Source of the DNA: Myxococcaceae bacterium | Lineage (GTDB): Bacteria > Myxococcota > Myxococcia > Myxococcales > Myxococcaceae | Direction: 5' to 3' | Length of the DNA stretch: 43,067 bases | Assembly (NCBI GenBank): GCA_016926755.1 | Contig: JAFGNZ010000217.1 | Coordinates: forward strand, 1 to 43,067 | Shown: positions 1 through 7,002 of the stretch, one piece after another | Layout: every line of letters starts with the position of its first letter | How positions within the stretch are numbered: the stretch's first letter is position 1 | Program-made: the position numbers and the translations under genes | Notes under the pieces: model-generated | Database searches by the model: none | What the model was told of the DNA's origin: nothing | What the model saw: the letters and a program-made list of their open reading frames with translations, nothing else

Positions 1-1
1 C

Positions 2-178
2 CGTTTCGAGGTCGCCCATGCACTCGCTCGTTGGGCGACCTACACCCCAGAAACCCATAAAGAGCGCGTCAGGTTGGTTGGCGATGCGCTTCTCGCCAGT
101 CCGCCACCGCCCGGTTGGCGCCCGCTCGGTCCCGACGACGAGTTGCTGCTCACGCTTCTGCCCGATGAGGAAGTCTGA
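2..178 (+). CDS. C-terminal end of an unrecognised protein (5' end outside window)
   Basis: An open frame enters from the left edge and runs to TGA at 176-178, giving a 58-residue tail with no start in the window. The tail contains ARWATYTPETHKERVRLV and a Pro-rich turn (SPPPPGW) and ends in an acidic segment (LLPDEEV). Codon use is strongly GC3-biased, like the rest of the window, which supports a real gene rather than a chance frame. I do not recognise the family. The next plus-strand gene starts about 65 bases later, so the two could share a transcript. Confidence 0.55.
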   Translation, partial: RFEVAHALARWATYTPETHKERVRLVGDALLASPPPPGWRPLGPDDELLLTLLPDEEV

Positions 179-243
179 ACTTCACCCGCTGGAGAGGGTG
201 GAGCGGCGCGAAGGGAGAAGACGCCAGAACCGGCCGGAAGCAG

Positions 244-1089
244 ATGCCGCTGGAGGCGGAGGGCGAGCCCGAGCAAGATCGGGCAATGCCAGGCGAGCTC
301 ACCGAATCCCCCTTCGTGCCGCGCCCCGCGATCGGCGCGCTCGATGTGACGACGGACCTGCTCGACTTCGCCCTCGTCACCTATGCCGTGGCGCCCGAGG
401 CGCTCGCGCGCCACCTGCCGCCGGACTTCGAGCCCGAGACGTTCACGCTGGGCGATGGGCGCCGCGTGGCCTTCGTGTCCGCGGTGCCCTTCCGCGACAA
501 GAACTTCCGGTTCGGGTTCGCCCCCTTCCTCCGCTCGAGCATGGGGCAGACCAACTACCGCGCGTACGTGCGCTACCAGGGAGCGCGGGCCGTGTGGTTC
601 TTCGGGACATCGCTCGATTCGCCGTGGGTGTGGATCCCACGCGTCTGGTGGAAGCTCCCCTGGCACCCGGCGCGCATGCGCTTCGAGACGGCCTGGTCTG
701 GCGAGCGCTGCGAGCAGTACCGCCTCGTGACCGATGGCGCGTGGGGCAGGGCGGAGCTGGAGCTCTCGGGCTCGGAGACGCCCATGGGGTGCCTGGATGG
801 GTTCCGTGACGAGGAGGAGTGCGTGCTCGTCCTCACCCACCCGTTGAAGGGCTACTACTTCCGGAGGGATGGAACGCTCGGCACCTACTCCGTGTGGCAC
901 GAGCGCCTCCAGCTTCAGCGCGCCACCGTCCGCAAGGCCCGGTTCCACGTCTTCGAGGAGCTGGGGCTGACGACCCCCGAGAGCGTGCCACACTCCGTGC
1001 TGGTGCAGCGCATCACGGAGTTCATCATCTTCCTGCCGCCGAAGCCCCTGAACGCTGCCCTACAGGGGGGGGCGTCCCAAGGGCGATGA
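244..1089 (+). CDS. DUF2071 (YqjF-like) family protein
   Basis: A soluble protein of 281 residues (267 if the ATG at 286 is used). From about residue 38 it reads like the DUF2071/YqjF family, which has an acetoacetate-decarboxylase-like fold: a segment where bulky residues alternate with LPPDFEPETF, then VAFVSAVPFRDKNFR, NYRAYVRYQG and AVWFFGTSLDSPWVW. That NYR-x-YVR then (V/A)WFF order is the family signature as I know it. No signal peptide or membrane helix is visible. Both possible starts have only weak ribosome sites (GGAAGCAG before 244), so the start is uncertain. The biochemical role of the family is not established. The gene is followed 78 bases later by an acyl-CoA-dehydrogenase-like gene on the same strand, possibly the same operon. 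Confidence 0.7.
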   Translation: MPLEAEGEPEQDRAMPGELTESPFVPRPAIGALDVTTDLLDFALVTYAVAPEALARHLPPDFEPETFTLGDGRRVAFVSAVPFRDKNFRFGFAPFLRSSMGQTNYRAYVRYQGARAVWFFGTSLDSPWVWIPRVWWKLPWHPARMRFETAWSGERCEQYRLVTDGAWGRAELELSGSETPMGCLDGFRDEEECVLVLTHPLKGYYFRRDGTLGTYSVWHERLQLQRATVRKARFHVFEELGLTTPESVPHSVLVQRITEFIIFLPPKPLNAALQGGASQGR

Positions 1090-1166
1090 TCGCTCCACCT
1101 GACCTGGCCCTGTGCCACGCTGGAGACTCTCGGCATAAGATGGCGCGCAAGCGAGGTGGAGCAGAG

Positions 1167-2252
1167 ATGACGGATGCGGATCTTCTGAAGGAAGCGGAGC
1201 GGCTCTCGGCCCTCCTGGCGGAGCAGGCGGCGAGGCATGATCGGGAAACCTCCTTCCCCGAGGAGGGCAGGGAGGCCATCATCCGCTCCCCACTGAATAC
1301 GGCGCTCCTGGATGGCGCCTCGTGGCTGACCTTCGGGCAGATCCTGGCCATCCTGTCCCGGGGGGATGCCTCCTTCGGGACGGTGTGGCTGATGCACCAG
1401 GGCTCGGGGATAGCCTTCCTGGCCCTGCCGGATCCGGCGCTGGTGGCCTTCTTCAATGCCGAGTTCCGCCGCGGCGCCTGGTTCGGCAACGCGCTGGGCG
1501 AGCCCACCAGCGGCAACCAGTTCCTGGTGCCTCAGCAGCAGGCCCGTCGGGTGGAGGGGGGATGGCGCCTGAGCGGGGCCAAGCGCTTCGTCTCCGGCGG
1601 CGAGCGCGCGCAGTACCTGGTCACCAGCGCCGTCTGCGACGGGCAGCCCGGCTTCTTCCTCATCGACAAGGATGACTCCATCCGGGTGGAGGAGATCTGG
1701 GATCCCATGGGCATGAGGGCCACTCGGAGCCAGCTCCTGCACTTCCAGGACACGCTCCTGCCGGAGTCCCGCCGGCTGAAGCTGGATCCCACGCAGCCCA
1801 ACGCCATCGCCGCGGGGCTGGCCTGGATCTCCATCGGCATCGCCGAGGCGGCGATGGGCTTCGCCATTGGCTACGCCAAGGAGCGCCGGCTGCCTCCGGA
1901 GAACCGGCCGCTCGCCGAGATGCAGTGGATCCAGTTCTCGGTGGCGGACATGAGCATCCGCCTGGAGGCGGCGCGCTCCTTCGCCATGCGCTCCGCCATG
2001 GCCACGGATCGGCGCGATCCGGACTTCCCCCTCCTGCAGATGCAGGCCAAGGTGGTCGCCAACGAGGCCGCCGTGGCCAACTCCACCGCGGCGCTGGAGC
2101 TGGCGGGAGGCTCGGGCTACCTCCGCAGCCGCCCCATCGAGCGCTACGTCCGCGACGCCATGAGCGGACCGCTGATGGCCTGGTCGCCCGCGGTGACGCG
2201 CGACTTCCTCGGCAAGCTCCTGCTGGGGCTCCAGGGGCCTCCGCCAGGCTGA
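1167..2252 (+). CDS. Acyl-CoA dehydrogenase-fold flavoprotein lacking the canonical catalytic Glu
   Basis: A 361-residue protein with the three-part acyl-CoA dehydrogenase (ACAD) layout. An N-terminal helical domain contains SRGDASFGTVWLMHQG. A central beta domain contains NALGEPTSGNQF and GGWRLSGAKRFVSGG. A C-terminal helical domain ends with AGGSGYLRSRPIERYVRDA. In ordinary ACADs the RDA motif is followed by IYEGT, whose Glu is the catalytic base; here the stretch is MSGPLMAWSP, with Ala338 at the Glu position. This resembles the DszC/flavin-monooxygenase and nitroalkane-oxidase branches more than a beta-oxidation dehydrogenase (inference). The ATG at 1167 has AGGTGGAG at 1154-1161; an in-frame ATG at 1140 would add nine basic residues. 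Confidence 0.8.
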   Translation: MTDADLLKEAERLSALLAEQAARHDRETSFPEEGREAIIRSPLNTALLDGASWLTFGQILAILSRGDASFGTVWLMHQGSGIAFLALPDPALVAFFNAEFRRGAWFGNALGEPTSGNQFLVPQQQARRVEGGWRLSGAKRFVSGGERAQYLVTSAVCDGQPGFFLIDKDDSIRVEEIWDPMGMRATRSQLLHFQDTLLPESRRLKLDPTQPNAIAAGLAWISIGIAEAAMGFAIGYAKERRLPPENRPLAEMQWIQFSVADMSIRLEAARSFAMRSAMATDRRDPDFPLLQMQAKVVANEAAVANSTAALELAGGSGYLRSRPIERYVRDAMSGPLMAWSPAVTRDFLGKLLLGLQGPPPG

Positions 2253-2286
2253 TCTCGCTGGAAGCAGCGGGGCCGGGGCGCGGGCA

Positions 2287-3630
2287 TCACGGCTCCGCGA
2301 GGGGCAGGCGGATCGTGAAGGTGGTGCCCTTGCCGGGCGCGCTCTGGACGTCGATGCGGCCCTGGTGGCGGGCGATGATGCTCTGGCTGACGGACAGGCC
2401 CAGCCCCGTGCCCTGGCCGCGGGGCTTGGTGGTGAAGAAGGGGGTGAAGAGCCGGGAGAGCGTCTCCGGCGTCATCCCCTTGCCCGTGTCCGAGATCTGC
2501 ACCACCACCTCGCCTCCCTCGTGCCGGGTGCGGACGTGGACCTCGCCCCGCGTCTCGATGGCCTGGGCCGAGTTGATGAGCAGGTTGGTGAAGACCTGGG
2601 AGAGCTGGGTGGGGTGGCAGCGCAGCGGCGGGAGCGGCTGGAGATCGCGCGCCACCGTGCACTTGTACTTGAGCTCGTTCCACACCATGCGCAGCGTGGC
2701 CTCCAGCTCCACGTTGAGATCCGCGAGCTGGGGCTCCCCGGAGTCCTCGCGGGCGAACATCCGCAGGCTCTGGACGATCTCCTTGATGCGCCGCGCGCCC
2801 TCCAGGGACTCCTGGAGCAGCTCGGGCAGATCCTCGAGGAGGGCGTCCATGTCCTGCTGGCTCCAGTGCTCACGCATGCGGGTGAGCAGGGCCTCCCGCG
2901 TGTCCGGGGATGAGGAGCCCTGGGTGTCCAACAGCTCACGCTGGAGCCGCAGCAGGGGCGTGAGCGCCGAGGCGTACTGGGAGAGGGTGCCCAGGTTGCT
3001 CAGCACGTAGCCCACCGGGCTGCTCACCTCGTGCGCGACGCCGGCCGCCATCTGCCCGAGCGAGGCCAGCTTCTCGGCCTGGATGAGCTGGACCTGGCGC
3101 TCCTCCAGCTCTCGCGTGGCCTGCCGCAGCTTCTCGGTGCGGCTCTGCACCAGCTCCTCCAGGTGATCGCGGTGGCGCCGCAGCTCCTCCTCCTGCTGGT
3201 GCAGGCGCAGCTCCGTCAGCTTTCGCTCGGTGATGTTGCGGATGATGCACACGGCCTCGTCCAGCCCGCTGCGGAGGATGCGCGCCTCGTAGTACTGGGG
3301 CTTTCCGGCGACCTCGATCTCGTACTCGAAGACCTGCAGGGCGCCGCCGCCGATGGCCCGCTGCAGGTACATGAAGAACGTGTCGATGAGGGCCTGGGGG
3401 ATTGGGAGATCGCGGAGGTTGCTGCCGATGAGGTGCTCGGGGGGCACCAGCAACTCCTCAGGCTTGTTGACGATGAAGTCCAGGTAGGTGCCATCCAGGC
3501 GCTGCCGGAAGATGAGATCCGGCAGCGCCTGCAGCAGCGCGTTCAGGCGCTCTTCGGTGTGGCTCCCGGCGGCGCGCTCCTCAGTCCCCTCAGGGGAGAC
3601 TCGCTCCGGCTGGGTGGGGGGAGGAGGCAT
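2287..3630 (-). CDS. Cytosolic PAS-domain sensor histidine kinase (orphan)
   Basis: A 447-residue kinase with a PAS domain at about residues 25-135 (ALPDLIFRQRLDGTYLDF to VCIIRNITERK). A coiled-coil linker follows at 136-185. The HisKA dimerisation box has phospho-acceptor His200 in AAGVAHEVSSP, an HEVSSP variant of the common HEINNP. The HATPase domain has an N-box (NLLINSAQAI, 349-358), G1 DTGKGM (381-386), an F-box (LFTPFFT) and G2 GQGTGLGLS. No membrane segment or signal peptide is seen, so it probably senses a cytoplasmic signal or docks to another protein. No response-regulator gene is adjacent, as is common in myxobacteria. It converges tail-to-tail on the acyl-CoA-dehydrogenase-like gene 34 bases away. 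Confidence 0.9.
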   Translation of the reverse strand: MPPPPTQPERVSPEGTEERAAGSHTEERLNALLQALPDLIFRQRLDGTYLDFIVNKPEELLVPPEHLIGSNLRDLPIPQALIDTFFMYLQRAIGGGALQVFEYEIEVAGKPQYYEARILRSGLDEAVCIIRNITERKLTELRLHQQEEELRRHRDHLEELVQSRTEKLRQATRELEERQVQLIQAEKLASLGQMAAGVAHEVSSPVGYVLSNLGTLSQYASALTPLLRLQRELLDTQGSSSPDTREALLTRMREHWSQQDMDALLEDLPELLQESLEGARRIKEIVQSLRMFAREDSGEPQLADLNVELEATLRMVWNELKYKCTVARDLQPLPPLRCHPTQLSQVFTNLLINSAQAIETRGEVHVRTRHEGGEVVVQISDTGKGMTPETLSRLFTPFFTTKPRGQGTGLGLSVSQSIIARHQGRIDVQSAPGKGTTFTIRLPLAEP

Positions 3631-3682
3631 GGAGAGGGGAGGGTGCGCTCACCGGACGCGCGCTATGGCGAGGAAGACCGGC

Positions 3683-3976
3683 TCAAGATTGAAGCTCGAG
3701 GGTCAGGGTGCGCCCTGCCTCGAACTCGGGGGCCTTCCGCAGCCGATCCAGCACGCGCTCCTGGCAGCGCAGCGTGACCACGGGCAGACAGCCCGGCTCG
3801 CTCACCCACTTCACCGCGTTCATCAGTTGGTGCGATTGAAGGTAGTGGAGCACCGAATCCCGGAAGCGAAGGCTCTCGCTGCAGCCGGCCTGGTGGATGG
3901 CTCGGCGGTCCCGCTGGGGCAAAGGGAGGTACGGCATGGCCTCTTCCCGGGGCATCACGATCGCCTCAATCCACAT
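3683..3976 (-). CDS. Unrecognised 97-residue protein, tandem paralogue copy A
   Basis: A small soluble protein of 97 residues beginning MWIEAIVMPRE and ending LTLELQS. It is about 76% identical (74 of 97, aligned by eye without gaps) to the gene at 4243-4536. The start was chosen because both copies are then exactly 97 residues, homology begins at this Met, and GAGAGGGAG lies just upstream; a longer frame to 4048 exists, but its extra residues are not conserved. The longest conserved blocks are LMNAVKWVSEPG and VTLRCQERVLD. I do not recognise the family, and there is no membrane segment, signal peptide or catalytic motif. Copy A carries an extra Cys (EPGCLP) compared with copy B (EPGSLP). Confidence 0.75.
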   Translation of the reverse strand: MWIEAIVMPREEAMPYLPLPQRDRRAIHQAGCSESLRFRDSVLHYLQSHQLMNAVKWVSEPGCLPVVTLRCQERVLDRLRKAPEFEAGRTLTLELQS

Positions 3977-4023
3977 CCAGGCACTCTCCCTCTCGCGCTC
4001 CCGAAGGTAGCAAGGCACGTCCT

Positions 4024-4071
4024 GGATGCATCCCTTCCCACGTTGCATTCAACCGCCGAATGGTTGCATCC
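4024..4071. promoter_or_regulatory. Cluster of TGCATYC boxes upstream of small paralogue A
   Basis: Three related boxes lie 50-95 bases upstream of the start of copy A: the perfect palindrome GGATGCATCC (4024-4033), GTTGCATTC (4042-4050) and GTTGCATCC (4063-4071). The last two are direct repeats 21 bases apart, about two helical turns, and a CATTC/GAATG inverted repeat lies between them. The arrangement looks like an operator for a dimeric regulator. A TGCA-containing palindrome also sits upstream of copy B. The regulator is unknown and this is a pattern-based call. Confidence 0.4.
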
Positions 4072-4178
4072 AAACGCCACGAGGGCTGAAACCCGTGGGG
4101 GCGGGAGTCCCGGAAAAACCAGCAAAAATCAGGGCTTGTGGTGTAACCCCTTGTCCTGACTGGAGTTTGAAAGGGGTA

Positions 4179-4199
4179 GACCGAAGCGAGGGCTCGGTC
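4179..4199 (-). terminator. Possible hairpin terminator after small paralogue B
   Basis: GACCGA (4179-4184) pairs with TCGGTC (4194-4199), and an inner GC pair extends the stem around one bulge. It lies 44 bases beyond the stop of copy B on the minus strand. The sequence that follows on that strand, TACCCCTTTC, is only moderately T-rich, so terminator activity is uncertain. Confidence 0.3.
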
Positions 4200-4242
4200 G
4201 TTCCAGAAGGAGGAGCAGCGCCCGCGGTCAACTGCGGGACGC

Positions 4243-4536
4243 TCAGGACTGCAGCTCGAGGGAGAGCGAGCGCCCCGCCTCGAACTCGGGGACCTCGCGC
4301 AGCAGATCCAGCACGCGCTCCTGGCAGCGCAGCGTGACCATGGGGAGCGAGCCCGGCTCGCTCACCCACTTGACCGCGTTCATCAGATGGCGTGACTGCA
4401 GGTAGTGGAGCACCGCTTCCCGGAACTTCGAGCTCTCGCTGCAGTTGGCCGTGTACAGCGCGCGGCGGTCCCGCCTCGGCGCAGGGCGGTAGGGCTTCGA
4501 GTCCTCACGGGGCATGACGATTGCCTCGATCCACAT
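4243..4536 (-). CDS. Unrecognised 97-residue protein, tandem paralogue copy B
   Basis: The second member of the tandem pair, 97 residues, beginning MWIEAIVMPRED and ending LSLELQS. It has a ribosome site GGAGG a few bases before the chosen ATG at 4536. A frame extending to 4620 would add a moderately hydrophobic stretch (MISIANFLAMN), but copy A has nothing similar there. Differences from copy A are concentrated at residues 12-35, while residues 43-97 are almost fixed, suggesting the C-terminal half holds the function or fold. The family is not recognised. The two genes are in the same orientation 266 bases apart, so they probably arose by tandem duplication. Each has its own candidate operator, so they need not be co-transcribed. 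Confidence 0.75.
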   Translation of the reverse strand: MWIEAIVMPREDSKPYRPAPRRDRRALYTANCSESSKFREAVLHYLQSRHLMNAVKWVSEPGSLPMVTLRCQERVLDLLREVPEFEAGRSLSLELQS

Positions 4537-4908
4537 GTTCGCGCCCTCCGCGTTCATGGCCAGGAAGTTGGCTATGGAGATCATCGTACGGTGCAGGCCC
4601 ATAGTTGCGTCTAGATGCAAAACGACATGAGGCGAAGAATCCTGAGTCCTTCGGCCGATCCCGCGTAAGAGCGCGTCAGCTCAGGAGATTTTCCGCCAGC
4701 TCGCGGGCCCTGACGGGCCGCGTCGTGAGCGCGAGCACGCGGGGTTGTCCCGACTCGGGGGATTTCCATTTCTCCGGAAGCAGAATTTGCGGAGGCCTGG
4801 ACCTGGGATGGGGGGCGCGCGGATGCCAACTCGTCACGTCGCGTGATCGGCTATGGTGGCGCGCTTCGGGAGGCCCGTGGGCACCCCGCATGACTCCGGA
4901 GGGCTCGA
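4537..4908. other. Divergent intergenic region between paralogue B and the Vps62-like gene
   Basis: This 372-base stretch has no convincing gene. It contains the palindrome at 4605-4620 and a second small inverted repeat, TCACG-TCG-CGTGA, at 4834-4846, about 60 bases before the start at 4909. Promoters for both flanking divergent genes should lie here, but I could not assign -35/-10 boxes. Confidence 0.5.
4605..4620. promoter_or_regulatory. Near-perfect palindrome TTGCGTCTAGATGCAA upstream of small paralogue B
   Basis: A 16-base palindrome with one mismatched pair, lying 69 bases upstream of the copy B start. It contains the same TGCA/TTGC core as the boxes upstream of copy A, suggesting a shared regulator. 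It also contains CTAG, a tetranucleotide that is rare in most GC-rich genomes. Confidence 0.4.
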
Positions 4909-5712
4909 ATGCACCGCCTCGCCAGAAGCGCACTCGTGTCGTTGGCTCTGCTGCTGTGCATGGTGGCGCCCGAAGCGCGGGCCGATGGGCTCGCCACGAT
5001 CTCCTATGGAGACAACTGCTGGGGCTCCGGCGCGGACGCCGATCAGGACGGGCTCAACGACGACTGCGAGTACCAGCTGGCCTACTGGTTCATGCCGCTG
5101 CTCTGGTTCGACAGCGGCGAGAGCGGGCTGGGCCGGCGCCCGTACTACTCCGTGAAGAGCGTCAGCTTCTCCACGCGCACCGTCCAGATCTTCTACCTGG
5201 ACACCTTCTTCGACGACACCGGCGTGACGACCGGGCATGACGGCGATCCCGAGTTCCAGCTGTTCGAGGTCCACTTCTCGGGAGGCCGGTGGTACCTGGA
5301 CTGGGCCTATCTGTCCGCGCACCGCGAGAGCGTCTGCGACTCGTCGGCCTGGTACTCGCACGATCAGCTCGAGTACGACACGGCGATCGACTCTCGCAAC
5401 GGGTACCGGGGCTGGCCCACGCTCTACGTGGCCGAGGACAAGCACGCCACGTACAACAACCTGAGCACCTGCGACAATGGCTGCCTGCTGCAGGACTACT
5501 GCAGCCGCACCACGTACCAGTTCCTCGACACCAGCAGCAAGCTCGTCACCCGGAACGTGGGCTCGACGACGGTCCAGCTCATCAACCAGGTCGTGATCAA
5601 CAGCAAGACCGAGCTCCTGCTCGATGACGTGGCGTTCAAGGGTTGGGATGACCAGTGGTACCGGGCCAACTCGAAGGGCTACCGCCGCCACCTGAACGAC
5701 TTCGGGTTCTAG
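4909..5712 (+). CDS. Secreted Vps62/NPP1-like protein
   Basis: A 267-residue exported protein. Residues 1-25 form a signal peptide (basic start, [12 protein letters not shown] core, ARA cleavage site). The mature start carries an EF-hand-like acidic loop, [12 protein letters not shown] (43-54), that probably binds calcium. Two motifs resemble the Vps62/DUF946 family and the related necrosis-inducing fold: HDGDPEF (110-116), compared with the family HEGDWE, and [14 protein letters not shown] (169-182), compared with PVVYVAxGxHANY. Several Cys (C37, C53, C143, C188, C192, C198) could form disulfides. The start has GGAGGG upstream. The gene is followed after 6 bases by a membrane-anchored PKD gene. 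A sugar- or membrane-associated extracellular role is only a guess. Confidence 0.55.
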   Translation: MHRLARSALVSLALLLCMVAPEARADGLATISYGDNCWGSGADADQDGLNDDCEYQLAYWFMPLLWFDSGESGLGRRPYYSVKSVSFSTRTVQIFYLDTFFDDTGVTTGHDGDPEFQLFEVHFSGGRWYLDWAYLSAHRESVCDSSAWYSHDQLEYDTAIDSRNGYRGWPTLYVAEDKHATYNNLSTCDNGCLLQDYCSRTTYQFLDTSSKLVTRNVGSTTVQLINQVVINSKTELLLDDVAFKGWDDQWYRANSKGYRRHLNDFGF

Positions 5713-5718
5713 CGGCCC

Positions 5719-6972
5719 GTGGGGAACGCGCGTCCGCCCGCGAGGCTTCGCTGGGGGCTCGTGGTCGCGGCGGGGGTGGTGGCGCTCACCGTCGCGCTGT
5801 GGCCAATGGAGGAGGCTCCAGTCCCTGCTCCGGCGGACCTGGAGCGCGTGCCCGGGGACGTGCCGCGCCCGGCGCCGCCACGGCTCCCTTCTCCTCGGCC
5901 TGCTTCGGTCTCCCAGCCTGAGCCCGTTGCCGCGGTCTCGTCGAGGGACGTGCTGGCTGCCGCGCTCCGTGAGGAGAGGGTGTCGCTGGCCTCTGGCGTC
6001 GTGATCGAGGCCATTGATCGGGATCGCCCCTGGGTCTGCGCGGGCGAGCCCATGAGCCTGTCCGCGCGCCTCGGGGGGATGCAGGAGCCCGGCGCGGTCT
6101 ACCGGTGGGTCTGGCTCACCGCGGGTGGCGAGGCCGGACTCCATCCCGGGCCGACGCTCCAGTGGAAGGCCCCGGAGGCTGCCGGGAAGTACGTCGTGCG
6201 CTTCCAGGTCTGCAGGGATCTCGGTGGGCGCCGCGTGGGGGTGCTGGCCGAGCGGCTCGTCGAGGTCGAGGTGCGCTCGTGCGGTCCGGGTGAGCGCCAG
6301 GAGCACGAGCCCCTGCGCCTGACCGTCACCCAGCGCGGCCGGGGCGCCTTCCTGTTCCAGGCGCTCCATCCAGGTCGCGAGCGCATCGACGCGTACGCGT
6401 GGGACTTTGGCGACGGCGTCACCTCGGCCACGATCGAGCCTCGGGTCGAGCACACCTATGCGCTCCAGAACCTCGGGCCGGGAGAGACTCGGAGCTTCAC
6501 GGTGAGGCTGGAGGCCCGGCCCTCCGGAGGCAGGCCCCTGGTGGCGACGGCCTTCGTGCTCACCCGTGGTCAGCCTCCCAGCCACGAGCCCCCGCCCGTC
6601 GAGCTGGAGATCTCCCGCGAGCGCGTCCACCCCGACGGGGGCTGGCGCAGTGATGTGGTGGTGAGGAACGTGTCGAGCGACATCACCTGGGACCGGGTCG
6701 AGCGTGTCACCCGTTACTGGGATGGAGGCGTGGAGATCGACACGCGGAAGTGGAGCGAGGTGGTCCAGGTGGAGGAGGGGCTCGAGCGCGGCGGGTTCCG
6801 TGGCCACGTCCTGCTGCCCCCTGGCGAGGTGGCCCCCGGCATCAAGCAGATCCTCGACTTCCTGTACGGCTACGATCCGACGGGCCAGGAGGTGGTGGTG
6901 TCCTGGAGCCCCTTCAAGAGCGAGGCTCCCCTCGTGCCACCCGAGGCCGTGGAACTGCCGCCCAGGAAGTAG
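5719..6972 (+). CDS. Membrane-anchored PKD-domain protein
   Basis: A 417-residue protein starting at a GTG only 6 bases after the preceding stop, so probably translated from the same mRNA. A single hydrophobic anchor spans about residues 11-30 (LRWGLVVAAGVVALTVALWP). A Pro-rich linker follows (35-65), then an Ig-like stretch (95-190). A PKD domain lies at about 195-275, marked by YAWDFGDG (226-233) and VEHTYALQN. Residues 290-417 form a distinct beta-rich C-terminal region with RVTRYWDGG and FLYGYDP that I do not recognise. No catalytic motif is visible. PKD domains usually mediate adhesion or act as spacers, so this may display or tether something at the envelope, perhaps the upstream Vps62-like protein (inference). 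No clear ribosome site precedes the GTG. Confidence 0.7.
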   Translation: MGNARPPARLRWGLVVAAGVVALTVALWPMEEAPVPAPADLERVPGDVPRPAPPRLPSPRPASVSQPEPVAAVSSRDVLAAALREERVSLASGVVIEAIDRDRPWVCAGEPMSLSARLGGMQEPGAVYRWVWLTAGGEAGLHPGPTLQWKAPEAAGKYVVRFQVCRDLGGRRVGVLAERLVEVEVRSCGPGERQEHEPLRLTVTQRGRGAFLFQALHPGRERIDAYAWDFGDGVTSATIEPRVEHTYALQNLGPGETRSFTVRLEARPSGGRPLVATAFVLTRGQPPSHEPPPVELEISRERVHPDGGWRSDVVVRNVSSDITWDRVERVTRYWDGGVEIDTRKWSEVVQVEEGLERGGFRGHVLLPPGEVAPGIKQILDFLYGYDPTGQEVVVSWSPFKSEAPLVPPEAVELPPRK

Positions 6973-7002
6973 CCGCGCCCGGCGCGTGGCCGAGCGCTCG
7001 TG

